DNA of 54,298 bases from Piscirickettsiaceae bacterium (GCA_013215775.1 JABSQO010000013.1:1-54298), one strand, 5' to 3'; positions 44,450-53,063 are shown, counted from the stretch's first letter. The notes: generated by a model not told the origin, from the letters alone. Program-made: numbers and translations.

Positions 44450-46031
44450 TGGTGTCGGCAGGCGGATGGTCATTATCTATTTCAGGATAATCTAAGGTGT
44501 AATGCAGACCGCGACTTTCTTTACGTTGTAATGCGGAGATTATGATCAATTCTGCAACATCAGCAAGGTTACGTAATTCAAGAAAATCGCTGCTAATACG
44601 GTGTTGGCTATAATAATCATTTATTTCTTGCTGTAATAATTTGAGTCGTTGTTGTGCTTTATGTAGCCGTTCATTTGTACGTACTATGCCAACATAATCC
44701 CACATAAAACGGCGAAGTTCATCCCAGTTATGACTGACAGAAATAGCCTCTTTTGCGATCTGGACACGGCTTGCATCCCATGCTGGAATTGCTTCAATGT
44801 CTTTAGATAATGGTAATTGTTGTTTTATATGTTGTGCAGCAGAGTGGGCAAATACCAGACATTCTAAAATTGAATTACTCGCCATACGATTAGCGCCATG
44901 TAGACCAGTATGTGCTGTTTCACCGATAGCATACAATCCGGCAATATCAGTTTGTCCATAAATATCTGTCATTACTCCACCGCAGGTATAGTGGGCCGCA
45001 GGTACAACAGGAATTGGCTCTTGAGTCATATCAATACCAAATCCGAGACAGCGCTGATGAATGGTGGGGAAGTGTGCTTCAATAAATTCTTTCGATTGAT
45101 GGCTAATATCAAGATAAACACAATCATCACCGAGCCGCTTCATTTCATGGTCAATCGCTCGTGCCACAATATCTCTTGGCGCTAACTCCGCCTGAGGGTG
45201 GAAATGTTCCATAAATTCAGAGCCATCTGCCAATAATAATTTGGCTCCCTCGCCACGTAATGCTTCTGTGATCAAAAATGATTTGGCTTTGTGATGATAG
45301 AGGCAAGTAGGGTGAAACTGAATAAACTCCATATTGGCTACGCGGCAACCTGCACGCCAACCCATTGCAATTCCATCACCCGTAGCGACGTCAGGATTAC
45401 TAGTGTAGAGGTATGCCTTTCCTGCACCTCCGGTGGCTAATACAGTAATAGGCGCTGTAAATGTCAGTGGGGTATCTGTTTTAATATCCAGTACATAACA
45501 GCCAAGACAATGGTTATCTTGATGGTTCAATTGTTTTCGACTGGTAATCAGGTCTATGCCAATATGATAAGGAAATAAATGAATGTTAGGGTGTATTTGA
45601 GCTTTGCCTAATAAAGTGGTTTCAACTTCTCGTCCAGTGGAATCCGCTGAATGAATAATTCGTCGATGACTATGGCCACCCTCCTGAGTGAGGTGATATG
45701 TTTCAGATGTAATGCCATCTTTGGTAAAAGACACACCTTGATCAATTAACCATTCAATACTGTTACGCGCATGTTCAACCGTAAAACGCACGATTTCTTC
45801 GTTGCATAAATCCGCACCTGTCTGCAAAGTATCATCAATATGAGATTGTAGAGAATCTGCTTGATCTAATACAACTGAAATGCCGCCTTGTGCGTATAAA
45901 GATGCACCTTCTTCAAGTTGATCTTTAGATAGCACGGCTACTTGAGCATGATCGGCTAATTGTAGTGCTAGTGTTAAACCAGCGGCACCGCTGCCAATAA
46001 TAAGAACGTCAAAGTGATGTGTTGCAGTCAT
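44430..46031 (-). CDS. nadB: L-aspartate oxidase
   Basis: Flavoenzyme oxidising L-aspartate to iminoaspartate for quinolinate and NAD synthesis. Length 533 (E. coli 540). FAD motif FDVLIIGSGAAGLTLALQLAD, YAQGGISVVLD, the active-site region GGHSHRRIIHSADSTGREV, VLATGGAGKAYLYTSNPDVATGDGIAM, FIQFHPTCLY, HYTCGGV and HGANRMASNSILECLVF are all present. Divergent from rpoE, the conserved arrangement in gammaproteobacteria. Its end overlaps ygfX by 20 bases. Confidence 0.97.
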   Translation of the reverse strand: MTATHHFDVLIIGSGAAGLTLALQLADHAQVAVLSKDQLEEGASLYAQGGISVVLDQADSLQSHIDDTLQTGADLCNEEIVRFTVEHARNSIEWLIDQGVSFTKDGITSETYHLTQEGGHSHRRIIHSADSTGREVETTLLGKAQIHPNIHLFPYHIGIDLITSRKQLNHQDNHCLGCYVLDIKTDTPLTFTAPITVLATGGAGKAYLYTSNPDVATGDGIAMGWRAGCRVANMEFIQFHPTCLYHHKAKSFLITEALRGEGAKLLLADGSEFMEHFHPQAELAPRDIVARAIDHEMKRLGDDCVYLDISHQSKEFIEAHFPTIHQRCLGFGIDMTQEPIPVVPAAHYTCGGVMTDIYGQTDIAGLYAIGETAHTGLHGANRMASNSILECLVFAHSAAQHIKQQLPLSKDIEAIPAWDASRVQIAKEAISVSHNWDELRRFMWDYVGIVRTNERLHKAQQRLKLLQQEINDYYSQHRISSDFLELRNLADVAELIIISALQRKESRGLHYTLDYPEIDNDHPPADTIIAGKS

Positions 46032-46082
46032 AAAGTTAGGATACAGGTAGAATGGACATACTGATTATTTTGCACTGTTTAA

Positions 46083-46110
46083 GGAACAAAGTTAAATCAT
46101 TATGGTCAAT
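46083..46110 (+). promoter_or_regulatory. Putative sigma-E promoter of rpoE
   Basis: GGAACAA (46083-46089), 16-base spacer, TCAAT (46106-46110) resembles the sigma-E consensus GGAACTT-N16-TCnAA. It lies about 54 bases upstream of rpoE, where autoregulation is expected. Confidence 0.5.
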
Positions 46111-46132
46111 CAGACTACAAACAAATATATTC

Positions 46133-46156
46133 TCCGGCAGTATGGAGATAGCCGGA
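46133..46156 (+). promoter_or_regulatory. Hairpin covering the rpoE ribosome binding site
   Basis: TCCGGC (46133-46138) pairs with GCCGGA (46151-46156) around a 12-base loop. The GGA in the right arm is the best Shine-Dalgarno match, 7 bases ahead of ATG 46164, so the fold would hide it. Confidence 0.45.
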
Positions 46157-46163
46157 ATACAGG

Positions 46164-46745
46164 ATGAATGTGGATTTAGAGTTAGTACAGCGTGTACAAG
46201 CGGGTGATAAAAAGGCATTTGATGTGTTGGTATTGAAATATCAACAGCGAATTGTTCACGTTATCACTGGCTTTGTGCATGATCCGGTTGAAGCGTTGGA
46301 TGTCGCTCAAGAGGCATTTATTAAAGCGTATCGTGCTATTCCAAATTTTCGAGGTGACAGTGCATTTTATACATGGCTCTATCGTATTGCGATTAACACA
46401 TCAAAAAATCATTTAACATCGAGAGCAAGAAGACCACCAGCAATGGATGTTGATGCGATGGATGCGACAAATTTTTATGATGCGCATGAGCTAAAAGAGT
46501 TTGACACTCCAGAAAACAGCTTGATGAGTGATGAATTAGAACAGAAAATTCATCAAGCGATTGAAGACTTGCCTGAGGATACTGCGACAGCAATTAAATT
46601 ACGTGAATTTGAAGGCATGAGTTATGAAGAAATTGCACAGGTAATGGATTGCCCAATAGGTACCGTCCGATCGAGAATATTTCGTGCTCGAGAAGCGATA
46701 GATAAACAAATACAAGAAATAATGGGTGAAGGAGATCAACAATGA
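46164..46745 (+). CDS. rpoE: RNA polymerase sigma-E factor (RpoE/AlgU)
   Basis: ECF sigma factor controlling the envelope stress response, 193 residues. Region 2: LVLKYQQRIVHVITGFVHDPVEALDVAQEAFIKAYRAIPNFRGDSAFYTWLYRIA; region 4: LPEDTATAIKLREFEGMSYEEIAQVMDCPIGTVRSRIFRAREAI. E. coli RpoE is 191. Ends in a 4-base overlap with rseA. Likely autoregulated from the sigma-E-like promoter upstream and possibly controlled at translation by the hairpin at 46133-46156. Confidence 0.98.
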   Translation: MNVDLELVQRVQAGDKKAFDVLVLKYQQRIVHVITGFVHDPVEALDVAQEAFIKAYRAIPNFRGDSAFYTWLYRIAINTSKNHLTSRARRPPAMDVDAMDATNFYDAHELKEFDTPENSLMSDELEQKIHQAIEDLPEDTATAIKLREFEGMSYEEIAQVMDCPIGTVRSRIFRAREAIDKQIQEIMGEGDQQ

Positions 46746-47305
46746 CAGTCAATCAAAATGAATTATTGTCGGCGTTAGTTGATGGGGAATTGCAAGGTCA
46801 AGAATTAGATCAGGTTTTGCAATTTCTGACTAAAGATGAACTGGCAATGCAACAGTTACAGCGTTATCAGTTATCAAGTGATGTATTAAATGGCCATGGA
46901 GCTGTGAGTCAGAATGCAAGTTTGAGTGAACAAATTTCTGCTGAAATAAGTAATGAGCTTGCTTACGTTTTAGCGCCTGAACGTAAACAATCAGCACAGA
47001 TTATTTCCTTCCCACAACAATTTTGGAAGCAAACAGCTAGTTTAGCTATTGCTGCCTCAGTTGGTGCATTAGCAGTAGTCGGTGTCATAAGCCAACCTCA
47101 GAATCAGTTAGTGCCCGTAGCGCCATTAGCAGTAATCGAAGCGCCAGTAACGGCTACAGCAGCATATGCGAGTAACAGATGGACTGTCGGTGAGCAGGAA
47201 GTTGAAGATCGATTGAACACTTATTTGGCCGATCATAATGAGTATGTGGGTGAAGCAAGTGTGTTCTCGTATGCTCGGGTTGTTTCTTATGATATGGGAC
47301 GATAA
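46742..47305 (+). CDS. rseA: Anti-sigma-E factor RseA (MucA)
   Basis: Inner-membrane anti-sigma factor of 187 residues that holds RpoE until cut by DegS and RseP. The N-terminal cytoplasmic part LLSALVDGELQGQELDQVLQFL is the sigma-binding domain; a membrane segment (ASLAIAASVGALAVVGVI, about residues 100-117) follows and the periplasmic tail ends in ...VSYDMGR. DegS cleaves in the periplasmic region in relatives. Overlaps rpoE by 4 bases. Confidence 0.93.
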   Translation: MTVNQNELLSALVDGELQGQELDQVLQFLTKDELAMQQLQRYQLSSDVLNGHGAVSQNASLSEQISAEISNELAYVLAPERKQSAQIISFPQQFWKQTASLAIAASVGALAVVGVISQPQNQLVPVAPLAVIEAPVTATAAYASNRWTVGEQEVEDRLNTYLADHNEYVGEASVFSYARVVSYDMGR

Positions 47306-47308
47306 CTG

Positions 47309-48298
47309 ATGAGGCGATTGTTCCGAATATTGTTAAGCTTTTGCATACTATTCTTTAGTATTAATATCTACGCTGAGACGGAGACGGATGCGGTAAAAAT
47401 GTTAGAACGCATGGGCGTGGTGGCTAAGCAATTGAATTACGATGGTGTGTTTTCATATCGAGCTGGCAAGAGATTGCAGTCGATCCGTATTATTCATCGC
47501 GCTGATCAACAGGGTGAAATTGAACGGTTGATTTCATTAAACGGTGAGGCTAGAGAAGTTATTCGTAATAACGATATGGTGACGTGTATTTATCCTGAGG
47601 GTAAAAGTGTTCAGCCAAATCGTCGCCCATTGGGCCGAGGTTTCCCAACGGATTTATTGAGTCGTTTAAGATCGGCTACTGCCTACTATCAACTAACATT
47701 GGGCGAAGAAGAGCGGGTGGCGGCCCATCATACACAGGCTTTAATTGCCGTGCCAATAGATAATTATCGTTATGGTTATCGTTTATGGGTTGATAAAGAT
47801 AGTCAATTATTATTGCAATCAGATTTAGTGAATGAGCATGGTGAGGTATTAGAAACCTTTGCTTTTTCAGCGATAGAAATGGGCCTTCATATTCCTGATG
47901 TGTTACTACAACCTCAAATGAGTGGCAATGCGATGACATGGAACCGAGCTGAACAAAAGATGCGTTCTAAAATGATAGCTCAGAAAAAATCTTCTTCGTG
48001 GCAGGTAACATGGTTGCCAGAGGGTTTTGAGTTAGTCGTACAGCAAAATAGAATCAAAGCAAAAAATGGCGCATCGGTTGAACATAAAGTTTATAGCGAT
48101 GGTTTAAGCTCAATTTCTATTTTTATCGAGAAAATCAGAGCAAGGCATAGTCATTTGCATGGTGGTTCAAAAAGGGGTGCAGTGAATGCCTTTGGTACAA
48201 TTATTAATGCTCATTTTGTAACAGTGGTGGGTGGCGTACCTGCACGCACAGTCGAAAAAATGGGTAATTCCATTAGCCTTGTTAATGTAGGTAAATAA
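47309..48298 (+). CDS. rseB: Sigma-E regulatory protein RseB (MucB)
   Basis: Periplasmic protein of 329 residues that binds RseA and shields it from DegS; senses mislocalised lipoprotein/LPS. Signal peptide MRRLFRILLSFCILFFSINIYA; lipid-sensing LolA-like N-domain (MLERMGVVAKQLNYDGVFSYRAG, SIRIIHRADQQGEIERL, DNYRYGYRLWVDKDSQLLLQSD) and the smaller C-domain (WQVTWLPEGFELVVQQNR, YSDGLSSISIFIEK). E. coli RseB is 318. Three bases separate it from rseA. Confidence 0.95.
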   Translation: MRRLFRILLSFCILFFSINIYAETETDAVKMLERMGVVAKQLNYDGVFSYRAGKRLQSIRIIHRADQQGEIERLISLNGEAREVIRNNDMVTCIYPEGKSVQPNRRPLGRGFPTDLLSRLRSATAYYQLTLGEEERVAAHHTQALIAVPIDNYRYGYRLWVDKDSQLLLQSDLVNEHGEVLETFAFSAIEMGLHIPDVLLQPQMSGNAMTWNRAEQKMRSKMIAQKKSSSWQVTWLPEGFELVVQQNRIKAKNGASVEHKVYSDGLSSISIFIEKIRARHSHLHGGSKRGAVNAFGTIINAHFVTVVGGVPARTVEKMGNSISLVNVGK

Positions 48299-48300
48299 TT

Positions 48301-48720
48301 GTGATAGAACAAAAAGCCAAAGTCGTAAGTTTTGATGATGAAACCGTTTGGTTAGAGGCTGAACGCCAATCAACCTGTAGTGGATGCCAAGTTAGACAAG
48401 GCTGTGGAACGGGCATGCTCGCTAAGCATGTAGGACAGAAATTTTCGCGTATAACGGTCAAAAAAACGAGTGATGTTGAAATCGGTCAACAAGTTCAGTT
48501 AGCTATTCCTGAAGAAACTTTATTGCAAGGTGCTGCATTAATGTATCTGTTGCCATTGGTCTTGATGTTTATCTTTGCCGCCATTGCACAAAGTTTAAAT
48601 TTTAATGAAGCGTTGGAAATTATTGCTGGAATAAGTGGTCTATTTATTGGGTTTTATTGGGTTCGGATTCGATTACGGAATAAAAAAGATGGCTTTCAAG
48701 CCAAGATTGTAGAGGAATAA
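48301..48720 (+). CDS. rseC: RseC/MucC-like sigma-E regulator
   Basis: Inner-membrane protein of 139 residues. The N-terminal cytoplasmic part has a Cys cluster TCSGCQVRQGCGTGML, as in RseC; two membrane helices follow (AALMYLLPLVLMFIFAAIAQ and EIIAGISGLFIGFYWVRI). The start is GTG 48301, 2 bases after rseB. In E. coli RseC is linked to thiamine and SoxR reduction; link to Rnf is reported there, and rnf genes lie in this window too. Confidence 0.9.
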   Translation: MIEQKAKVVSFDDETVWLEAERQSTCSGCQVRQGCGTGMLAKHVGQKFSRITVKKTSDVEIGQQVQLAIPEETLLQGAALMYLLPLVLMFIFAAIAQSLNFNEALEIIAGISGLFIGFYWVRIRLRNKKDGFQAKIVEE

Positions 48721-48722
48721 AA

Positions 48723-50150
48723 ATGAAGAATGTGAAAATTTGGAGTGGCGCATGTATTTTCTTAGTGTGGTCATTATTGAGTATGAATATTTATGCTCAA
48801 GCCTTACCTGAATTTACTGAGTTAGTAGCTGATAATAGTGCAGCTGTAGTGAATATCAGCACCACAACCAAGCAGAAAAGCAATCGTAAAATGCCGAGGT
48901 TGCCACCTAATATGCCTAACCCAGAAGGCACACCTTTTGAAGACCTCTTCAAGCACTTTTTCGACCAACCAGGACAACCGCAACCGCAACCGCGCAATGC
49001 TCATTCACTAGGTTCAGGTTTTGTATTGTCATCAGATGGGTATATTTTAACTAACCATCATGTGATTATGGATGCTGATGAAATTATTGTTCGTTTCAGT
49101 GATCGAAATGAGCTCGTGGCAAAAGTATTAGGTAGCGATGAGCGTAGTGATGTGGCGCTATTAAAGGTAGATGCAACAGGATTAAAAGCCGTCAAATTAG
49201 GCGATTCAACTAAGGCAAAAGTAGGAGAATGGGTGCTGGCAATCGGTTCCCCATTTGGATTTGACCATTCAGCAACTGCCGGTATTATCAGCGCCTTGGG
49301 ACGTAGTCTCCCAAGTGATAGTTATGTACCGTTTATTCAGACTGATGTTGCGATTAATCCGGGAAATTCTGGTGGTCCATTATTTAATATGGACGGTGAA
49401 GTAATTGGCATCAACTCCCAAATATATAGCAGAACAGGTGGGTTTATGGGGTTGTCATTTGCAATTCCTATGGATGTCGTTATGAATACGGTCGCTCAAA
49501 TTAAATCACAAGGGTATGTTAGCCGAGGCTGGTTAGGTGTTGTTATTCAAAATGTAACGCGTGAATTAGCAGAATCATTTGGTTTAAAAAAACCTCATGG
49601 TGCATTAGTGTCAAGAGTATTACCGGATAGTCCTGCGGCAAAAGCAGGTTTTGAACCAGGTGATGTGATTTTGAAATTTAATAGTAAAAAAATCCCGAGT
49701 TCATCAGCATTACCACCGATTGTTGGTAGAACGGAAATCGGTACAACGGTTCCAGTTGAAGTCATGAGACAAAAAAGTCGACAAACGATTTTTGTTGAGG
49801 TTGAGCAATTACCAGAAGAAAACGATATGGTTAAAGCGAGCCATGACTCTGGTCGTTTGATTGATGAACGTTTAGCCATTGAAATTGCTAGCTTAGATGA
49901 TGAGAAGCGAGAACAATATGGTGTTGATACTGGCGGTGTAGTGGTTGTTTCGGTAGAGCAAGGTGTGGCTGCGGAAGCAGGAATACGTCAAGGTGATGTG
50001 ATCTTAAGTATTAATAATCAGAAAATTGATGATGCGAAACATTTTTTAGATATTGCCAAAAAATTACCAACAGACAAAGCAATTCCAGTCTTAATACAAC
50101 GAGGTGGTGGCGCTAGATTTTTAGCATTACGATTGTCTGAGAAGGGGTAA
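48723..50150 (+). CDS. mucD: Periplasmic serine protease DegP/MucD-like
   Basis: HtrA-family protease and chaperone of 475 residues for misfolded envelope proteins. Signal peptide (about 1-25), trypsin-like domain with the catalytic triad in LTNHHVIMDADE (His), RSDVALLKVD (Asp) and INPGNSGGPLFN (Ser), followed by two PDZ domains (GWLGVVIQNV, SRVLPDSPAAKAGFEPGDVIL; and GVVVVSVEQGVAAEAGIRQGDVILSINNQ). The last gene of rpoE-rseABC-degP. In many gammaproteobacteria lepA follows; here the mobile element starts instead. Confidence 0.96.
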   Translation: MKNVKIWSGACIFLVWSLLSMNIYAQALPEFTELVADNSAAVVNISTTTKQKSNRKMPRLPPNMPNPEGTPFEDLFKHFFDQPGQPQPQPRNAHSLGSGFVLSSDGYILTNHHVIMDADEIIVRFSDRNELVAKVLGSDERSDVALLKVDATGLKAVKLGDSTKAKVGEWVLAIGSPFGFDHSATAGIISALGRSLPSDSYVPFIQTDVAINPGNSGGPLFNMDGEVIGINSQIYSRTGGFMGLSFAIPMDVVMNTVAQIKSQGYVSRGWLGVVIQNVTRELAESFGLKKPHGALVSRVLPDSPAAKAGFEPGDVILKFNSKKIPSSSALPPIVGRTEIGTTVPVEVMRQKSRQTIFVEVEQLPEENDMVKASHDSGRLIDERLAIEIASLDDEKREQYGVDTGGVVVVSVEQGVAAEAGIRQGDVILSINNQKIDDAKHFLDIAKKLPTDKAIPVLIQRGGGARFLALRLSEKG

Positions 50151-50732
50151 ATTGCTTGACACTATTGCTGTGACACCACGTGAAGAAGCATTAGTGAGTG
50201 TAATAAATAAAGAATAATTATATTCAGTGTTTTTAAAAATCTCCGAGGGTGGATAGAGATACTCGGGGCTCAATAATTCTCTATAATGAAGAATTTTTAT
50301 ACTTTCCGGTAATAAACAGATAATAGTGTTTTTATAATATCTTCATTCTTTATGTATCTTAAGTTTGACAGCATATATAATGTGTTCCATTTGAAATATG
50401 CAGCCACGTAAATACACAACTAATAAAGGCTAGTCTTTAGCCATATTATTTGTAATCAAGGATACAAAAAATCAAAAACATAAGAAACTTTTCGATCATT
50501 GCCCACATGAATAATAGAGCTTTTGTCAAGCCAAGACTGACGATGCCAAGCAAGCGCTAAAACCCACGCAGTAGAAAGCTATCAGAGCGACAACCACAGA
50601 CAAGCGAAACCCGTCAAAGCGAATGTAAGCCGTAAAATGTTGTACCAAGTTGAGTACCAAATTCTCACAAGTCTCTCTTCACAATAAATTTGGTACGTGT
50701 TATAAAATAACTGGCACAACGAGGAGAGCAAT
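50151..50732. other. Intergenic region at element boundary
   Basis: The 582 bases between degP and the integrase hold no supported gene. A 21-codon frame (50152-50217, LLDTIAVTPREE...) of unknown nature follows degP. A weak hairpin (CTCCGAG with CTCGGGG, about 50241-50269) may terminate transcription. Base composition turns AT-rich from about 50.28 kb. The junction with the integrated element should be here, but no direct-repeat partner is visible in the window. Confidence 0.5.
50642..50706. repeat. GTACCAA/TTGGTAC repeat group before integrase
   Basis: GTACCAA at 50642-50648 and 50654-50660 in direct repeat, the second extended as GTACCAAATT, which is repeated inverted as AATTTGGTAC at 50697-50706. 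Likely binding sites for integrase or its regulator, 27 bases ahead of the integrase start. Confidence 0.55.
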
Positions 50733-51947
50733 ATGGCATTGACAGATGCTTGGCTAAAAGCAAACAGCGGCAGGGCTAACAACAGTCTTGTGGAAAAGAA
50801 CGACCGAGACGGCCTGAGCGTAAGAATCTCACCAAGAGGCAAACTTGTATTTCAAGTTAGGTACAGATTCAAGAGGAAAGCCAAGAGATTAAAAATTGGT
50901 ACATATCCGAGCATGACTTTAAAAGAGGCTCGCGATGAGGCGGTAGTGATGAAAGGTCACTTAGATCAAGGTTACGATCCGGCAGTGGTTTTCTTAGCTA
51001 GAAAGATAGACGCAAGTGACCAACATTCGGTAGAAGAAGTTGTCAGAGAATGGTACGCAAAAGAATGTACCAAAGATTCAAAAGCTCACAAGCAGATATT
51101 AAGGTCATACGAGATTCACGTATTCCCAATTATAGGTAAGCAAGCTGTAAAGGCGATGACCTCACGAGAATGGATTACGATAATAGAAGACGTGGCAAAG
51201 CTGAGACCACAGATTGCATCAAGACTGCTAACACAGACAAAGAAGGTGTATAGGTGGGCTTACAAGCGCAACTACACCATCAATAAGCCATTAGAAGGTC
51301 TGACTGCCAGTGCTGACTTCAAGATAGCCAAACCCAAGTCAAACAGAACGCTGTCGGACGATGAGCTTGTTATGGTGTGGAAAGCATTGCGTGGTTGTAA
51401 GATGGCAGAGAAGAATAAAATGTTCATCAAGCTGTGCCTGCTATTTGCTAATAGAACAAGTGAGTTGAGATTGTCCAAAAGAGAGGACTTTGATTTCGAC
51501 GAAGGGTTGTGGACAGTGCCGTGGCAAAATCACAAGCTGGGTGAGAAGACTAAGATGCCAATTGTCAGACCAATACCTAAAGAGTTTGAGGTCATCATTA
51601 AACACCAAATGGCAATCTCACCTAGCAATGTTCTGATGTTTGTTAATAGAGACAAGCCTAATGAAGTGTGGCCCGTAGGTGCAAGCGTATCGCTGCCATA
51701 CATTCTGAACGCTTGGATATTTAGGCACTTAGAGCATAAAATGAAGTCGTGGTCTCTTCACGACTTGAGGCGCACTGCCAGAACTAAGTTCTCAGCTATC
51801 ACTGAGCGTGACGTGGCAGAGATAATGCTCGCTCACTCCTTGCCTGGAGTACAGGGCGTGTATGACTTGCACAAGTACGTTGACGAGCAACGAAAGGCAT
51901 ATACAAAATGGTGGTACGTGCTGGAAGAAATAGTCGGTAAGATTTAA
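50733..51947 (+). CDS. P4-type tyrosine integrase
   Basis: Site-specific recombinase of 404 residues. N-terminal Arg-binding domain (LSVRISPRGKLVFQVRYRFKRKAKRLKIGTYPSMTLKEARDEA) typical of P4-family integrases, a SAM-like core-binding domain, then the catalytic domain with Arg in ANRTSELRLSKRED, the H-x2-R motif in HDLRRTARTKF, His in LAHSLPGVQG and the Tyr nucleophile in LHKYVDEQRKAY. AGGAGAG precedes ATG 50733. Rich in AGA/AGG codons, unlike its neighbours. It faces AlpA tail-to-tail (4-base overlap). No tRNA is adjacent. Confidence 0.93.
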   Translation: MALTDAWLKANSGRANNSLVEKNDRDGLSVRISPRGKLVFQVRYRFKRKAKRLKIGTYPSMTLKEARDEAVVMKGHLDQGYDPAVVFLARKIDASDQHSVEEVVREWYAKECTKDSKAHKQILRSYEIHVFPIIGKQAVKAMTSREWITIIEDVAKLRPQIASRLLTQTKKVYRWAYKRNYTINKPLEGLTASADFKIAKPKSNRTLSDDELVMVWKALRGCKMAEKNKMFIKLCLLFANRTSELRLSKREDFDFDEGLWTVPWQNHKLGEKTKMPIVRPIPKEFEVIIKHQMAISPSNVLMFVNRDKPNEVWPVGASVSLPYILNAWIFRHLEHKMKSWSLHDLRRTARTKFSAITERDVAEIMLAHSLPGVQGVYDLHKYVDEQRKAYTKWWYVLEEIVGKI

Positions 51948-52132
51948 CCATGATCGCCAAGCTCCCATTCCTCAACGGTTTCGTAAGACCATCGGTTAAG
52001 TGAGCCTGTTGCTGGAATGGTTGGTTTTGGGAATGGGTGACTCGATCTGTTCTGCCACCTATTGAGAGTGCGTGAAGATATTTTGTACCGCTCTCCCAAT
52101 TCTTTTGATGTAAAGAAGCCTGTTATTGTCAT
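51944..52132 (-). CDS. AlpA-like regulator/excisionase
   Basis: Small MerR-like helix-turn-helix protein of 62 residues: FFTSKELGERYKISSRTLNRWQ, then SHPFPKPTIPATGSLNRWSYETVEEWE, the AlpA pattern with the wing Pro and Trp. Such proteins act as excisionases or integrase regulators of P4-like elements. AGGGGGA precedes ATG 52132; a good sigma-70 promoter lies upstream (52182-52210) and an inverted repeat (AAGTCA-N4-TGACTT, 52152-52167) lies between them. Confidence 0.85.
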   Translation of the reverse strand: MTITGFFTSKELGERYKISSRTLNRWQNRSSHPFPKPTIPATGSLNRWSYETVEEWELGDHG

Positions 52133-52181
52133 TTTTAAATCCCCCTAATACAAGTCACCAATGACTTACTAATGGGGCGGC

Positions 52182-52210
52182 ATAATAGATGATGTTTTTT
52201 TTAATTGCAA
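52182..52210 (-). promoter_or_regulatory. Sigma-70 promoter of alpA
   Basis: On the minus strand TTGCAA (52210-52205), 17-base spacer, TATTAT (52187-52182). An inverted repeat AAGTCA-N4-TGACTT (52152-52167) between the start and the gene could be an operator. Confidence 0.65.
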
Positions 52211-52242
52211 TAGGTAGTTTCGTGAACTGCGTCACATTATAG

Positions 52243-52255
52243 TTTGGTGACCAAA
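52243..52255. repeat. TTTGGT-G-ACCAAA palindrome upstream of alpA
   Basis: Perfect 6-bp arms around one G. The arms are close to the TTTGGTAC/GTACCAAA repeats before the integrase, so one protein (AlpA or the integrase) may bind both places. Confidence 0.45.
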
Positions 52256-52277
52256 AAAAAGGCCGCTTTCGCGACCT
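52253..52277 (-). terminator. Intrinsic terminator after XRE regulator
   Basis: On the minus strand AGGTCGC, GAAA loop, GCGGCCT then eight T (52260-52253). It lies 33 bases past the XRE stop. Confidence 0.9.
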
Positions 52278-52309
52278 GATTTAATACTATATCGTTACTA
52301 GATATAAGG

Positions 52310-52699
52310 CTATAAGGACTTTGAAAAATCCTTTAACTTTTTCTGTTGTTCTTCTGTGGCGATCTTAGGATTGTCATTCTCACTGTCAGAATTTCGTCTG
52401 ATAAATTCAATCATCTCCATTTCATTTTCCGTAATAACATTTCCCAGAGTAGCCTCAAGCGCTTCCCATGTTTCGGGCATGTACTCAAGCATGGCAATTC
52501 TAAGCATGTTGACTGGATCAACGCGAAGCGCTATAGCAAGCGGTCTAATTTTATTAATAGGTACTTTTGTTTTGTTCTGCTTAAACATAGTAATGATATT
52601 TGGCTTTGTGTAGCCGATCTCTTCTGAGATTTCTTTTTGTGTACGACCGCAAACCGCTAGTTGCTTTGCGATATATTCGTGTAGTTTTACCTGTGCCAT
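52310..52699 (-). CDS. XRE-family transcriptional regulator
   Basis: Protein of 129 residues with a Cro/CI-type helix-turn-helix: LHEYIAKQLAVCGRTQKEISEEIGYTKPNIITMFKQNKTKVPINKIRPLAIALRVDP. The C-terminal third (ENEMEMIEFIRRNSDSEN) is helical and acidic, with no S24 domain. Likely the element's maintenance regulator. GAGGGGAAATAAA precedes ATG 52699. Divergent from the plus-strand genes beginning at 53064; the region between would hold its targets. It has a strong terminator. Confidence 0.88.
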   Translation of the reverse strand: MAQVKLHEYIAKQLAVCGRTQKEISEEIGYTKPNIITMFKQNKTKVPINKIRPLAIALRVDPVNMLRIAMLEYMPETWEALEATLGNVITENEMEMIEFIRRNSDSENDNPKIATEEQQKKLKDFSKSL

Positions 52700-53063
52700 T
52701 TTATTTCCCCTCTATATATTCCTTGTTGGTGTATTCGATTGTTAATTCGACGCGCCAGCTCCAGGGCGCACACATCGTTTCGATGCGTTGGTGTAAGATT
52801 ACAAAATAATCACTACATGTACAAGTATAGATTGGAAGATGTTGTTAAACGGTGACTTACTGAACCCGCACAAGTCCACATAAAGATAAGTAAGTAGTGA
52901 ATTATTAGGTGGCGTTGCCAATTCAAGTGGTAATGATCCAAATCGTGGTTGATTTATTCTCCTTAATGTGAGTAAGGCTATCGTTAATATATTTCTTGAT
53001 TTCCCTGATTTGCTTGTCTATTATGTCTTTGCTTAATTCAAGCAAGCAAAGGGAAATGTATAT
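52700..53063. other. Divergent control region of the element
   Basis: These 364 bases between the XRE gene and the next plus-strand gene contain no supported coding sequence. Visible are a GC-rich imperfect hairpin (GCGCC...GGCGC, near 52752-52770), a short one (CATCG-TTT-CGATG) close after, a TACATGTA palindrome (52814-52821) that could be a repressor operator, and the hairpin at 53027-53051. Confidence 0.5.
53027..53051 (+). promoter_or_regulatory. Hairpin just ahead of a ribosome binding site
   Basis: CTTTGCTT (53027-53034) pairs with AAGCAAAG (53044-53051) around a 9-base loop. The AAAGGGA Shine-Dalgarno element of the gene at 53064 begins inside the right arm. Confidence 0.5.

Noticed and set aside
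50371-50384. TTGACA close to TATAAT near 50.37 kb as a promoter
   Set aside because: The two boxes are only about 5 bases apart, far short of a usable spacer.
50582-50842. Minus-strand 86-codon frame across the integrase start
   Set aside because: It overlaps the confirmed N-terminal domain of the integrase and has no binding site or motif.
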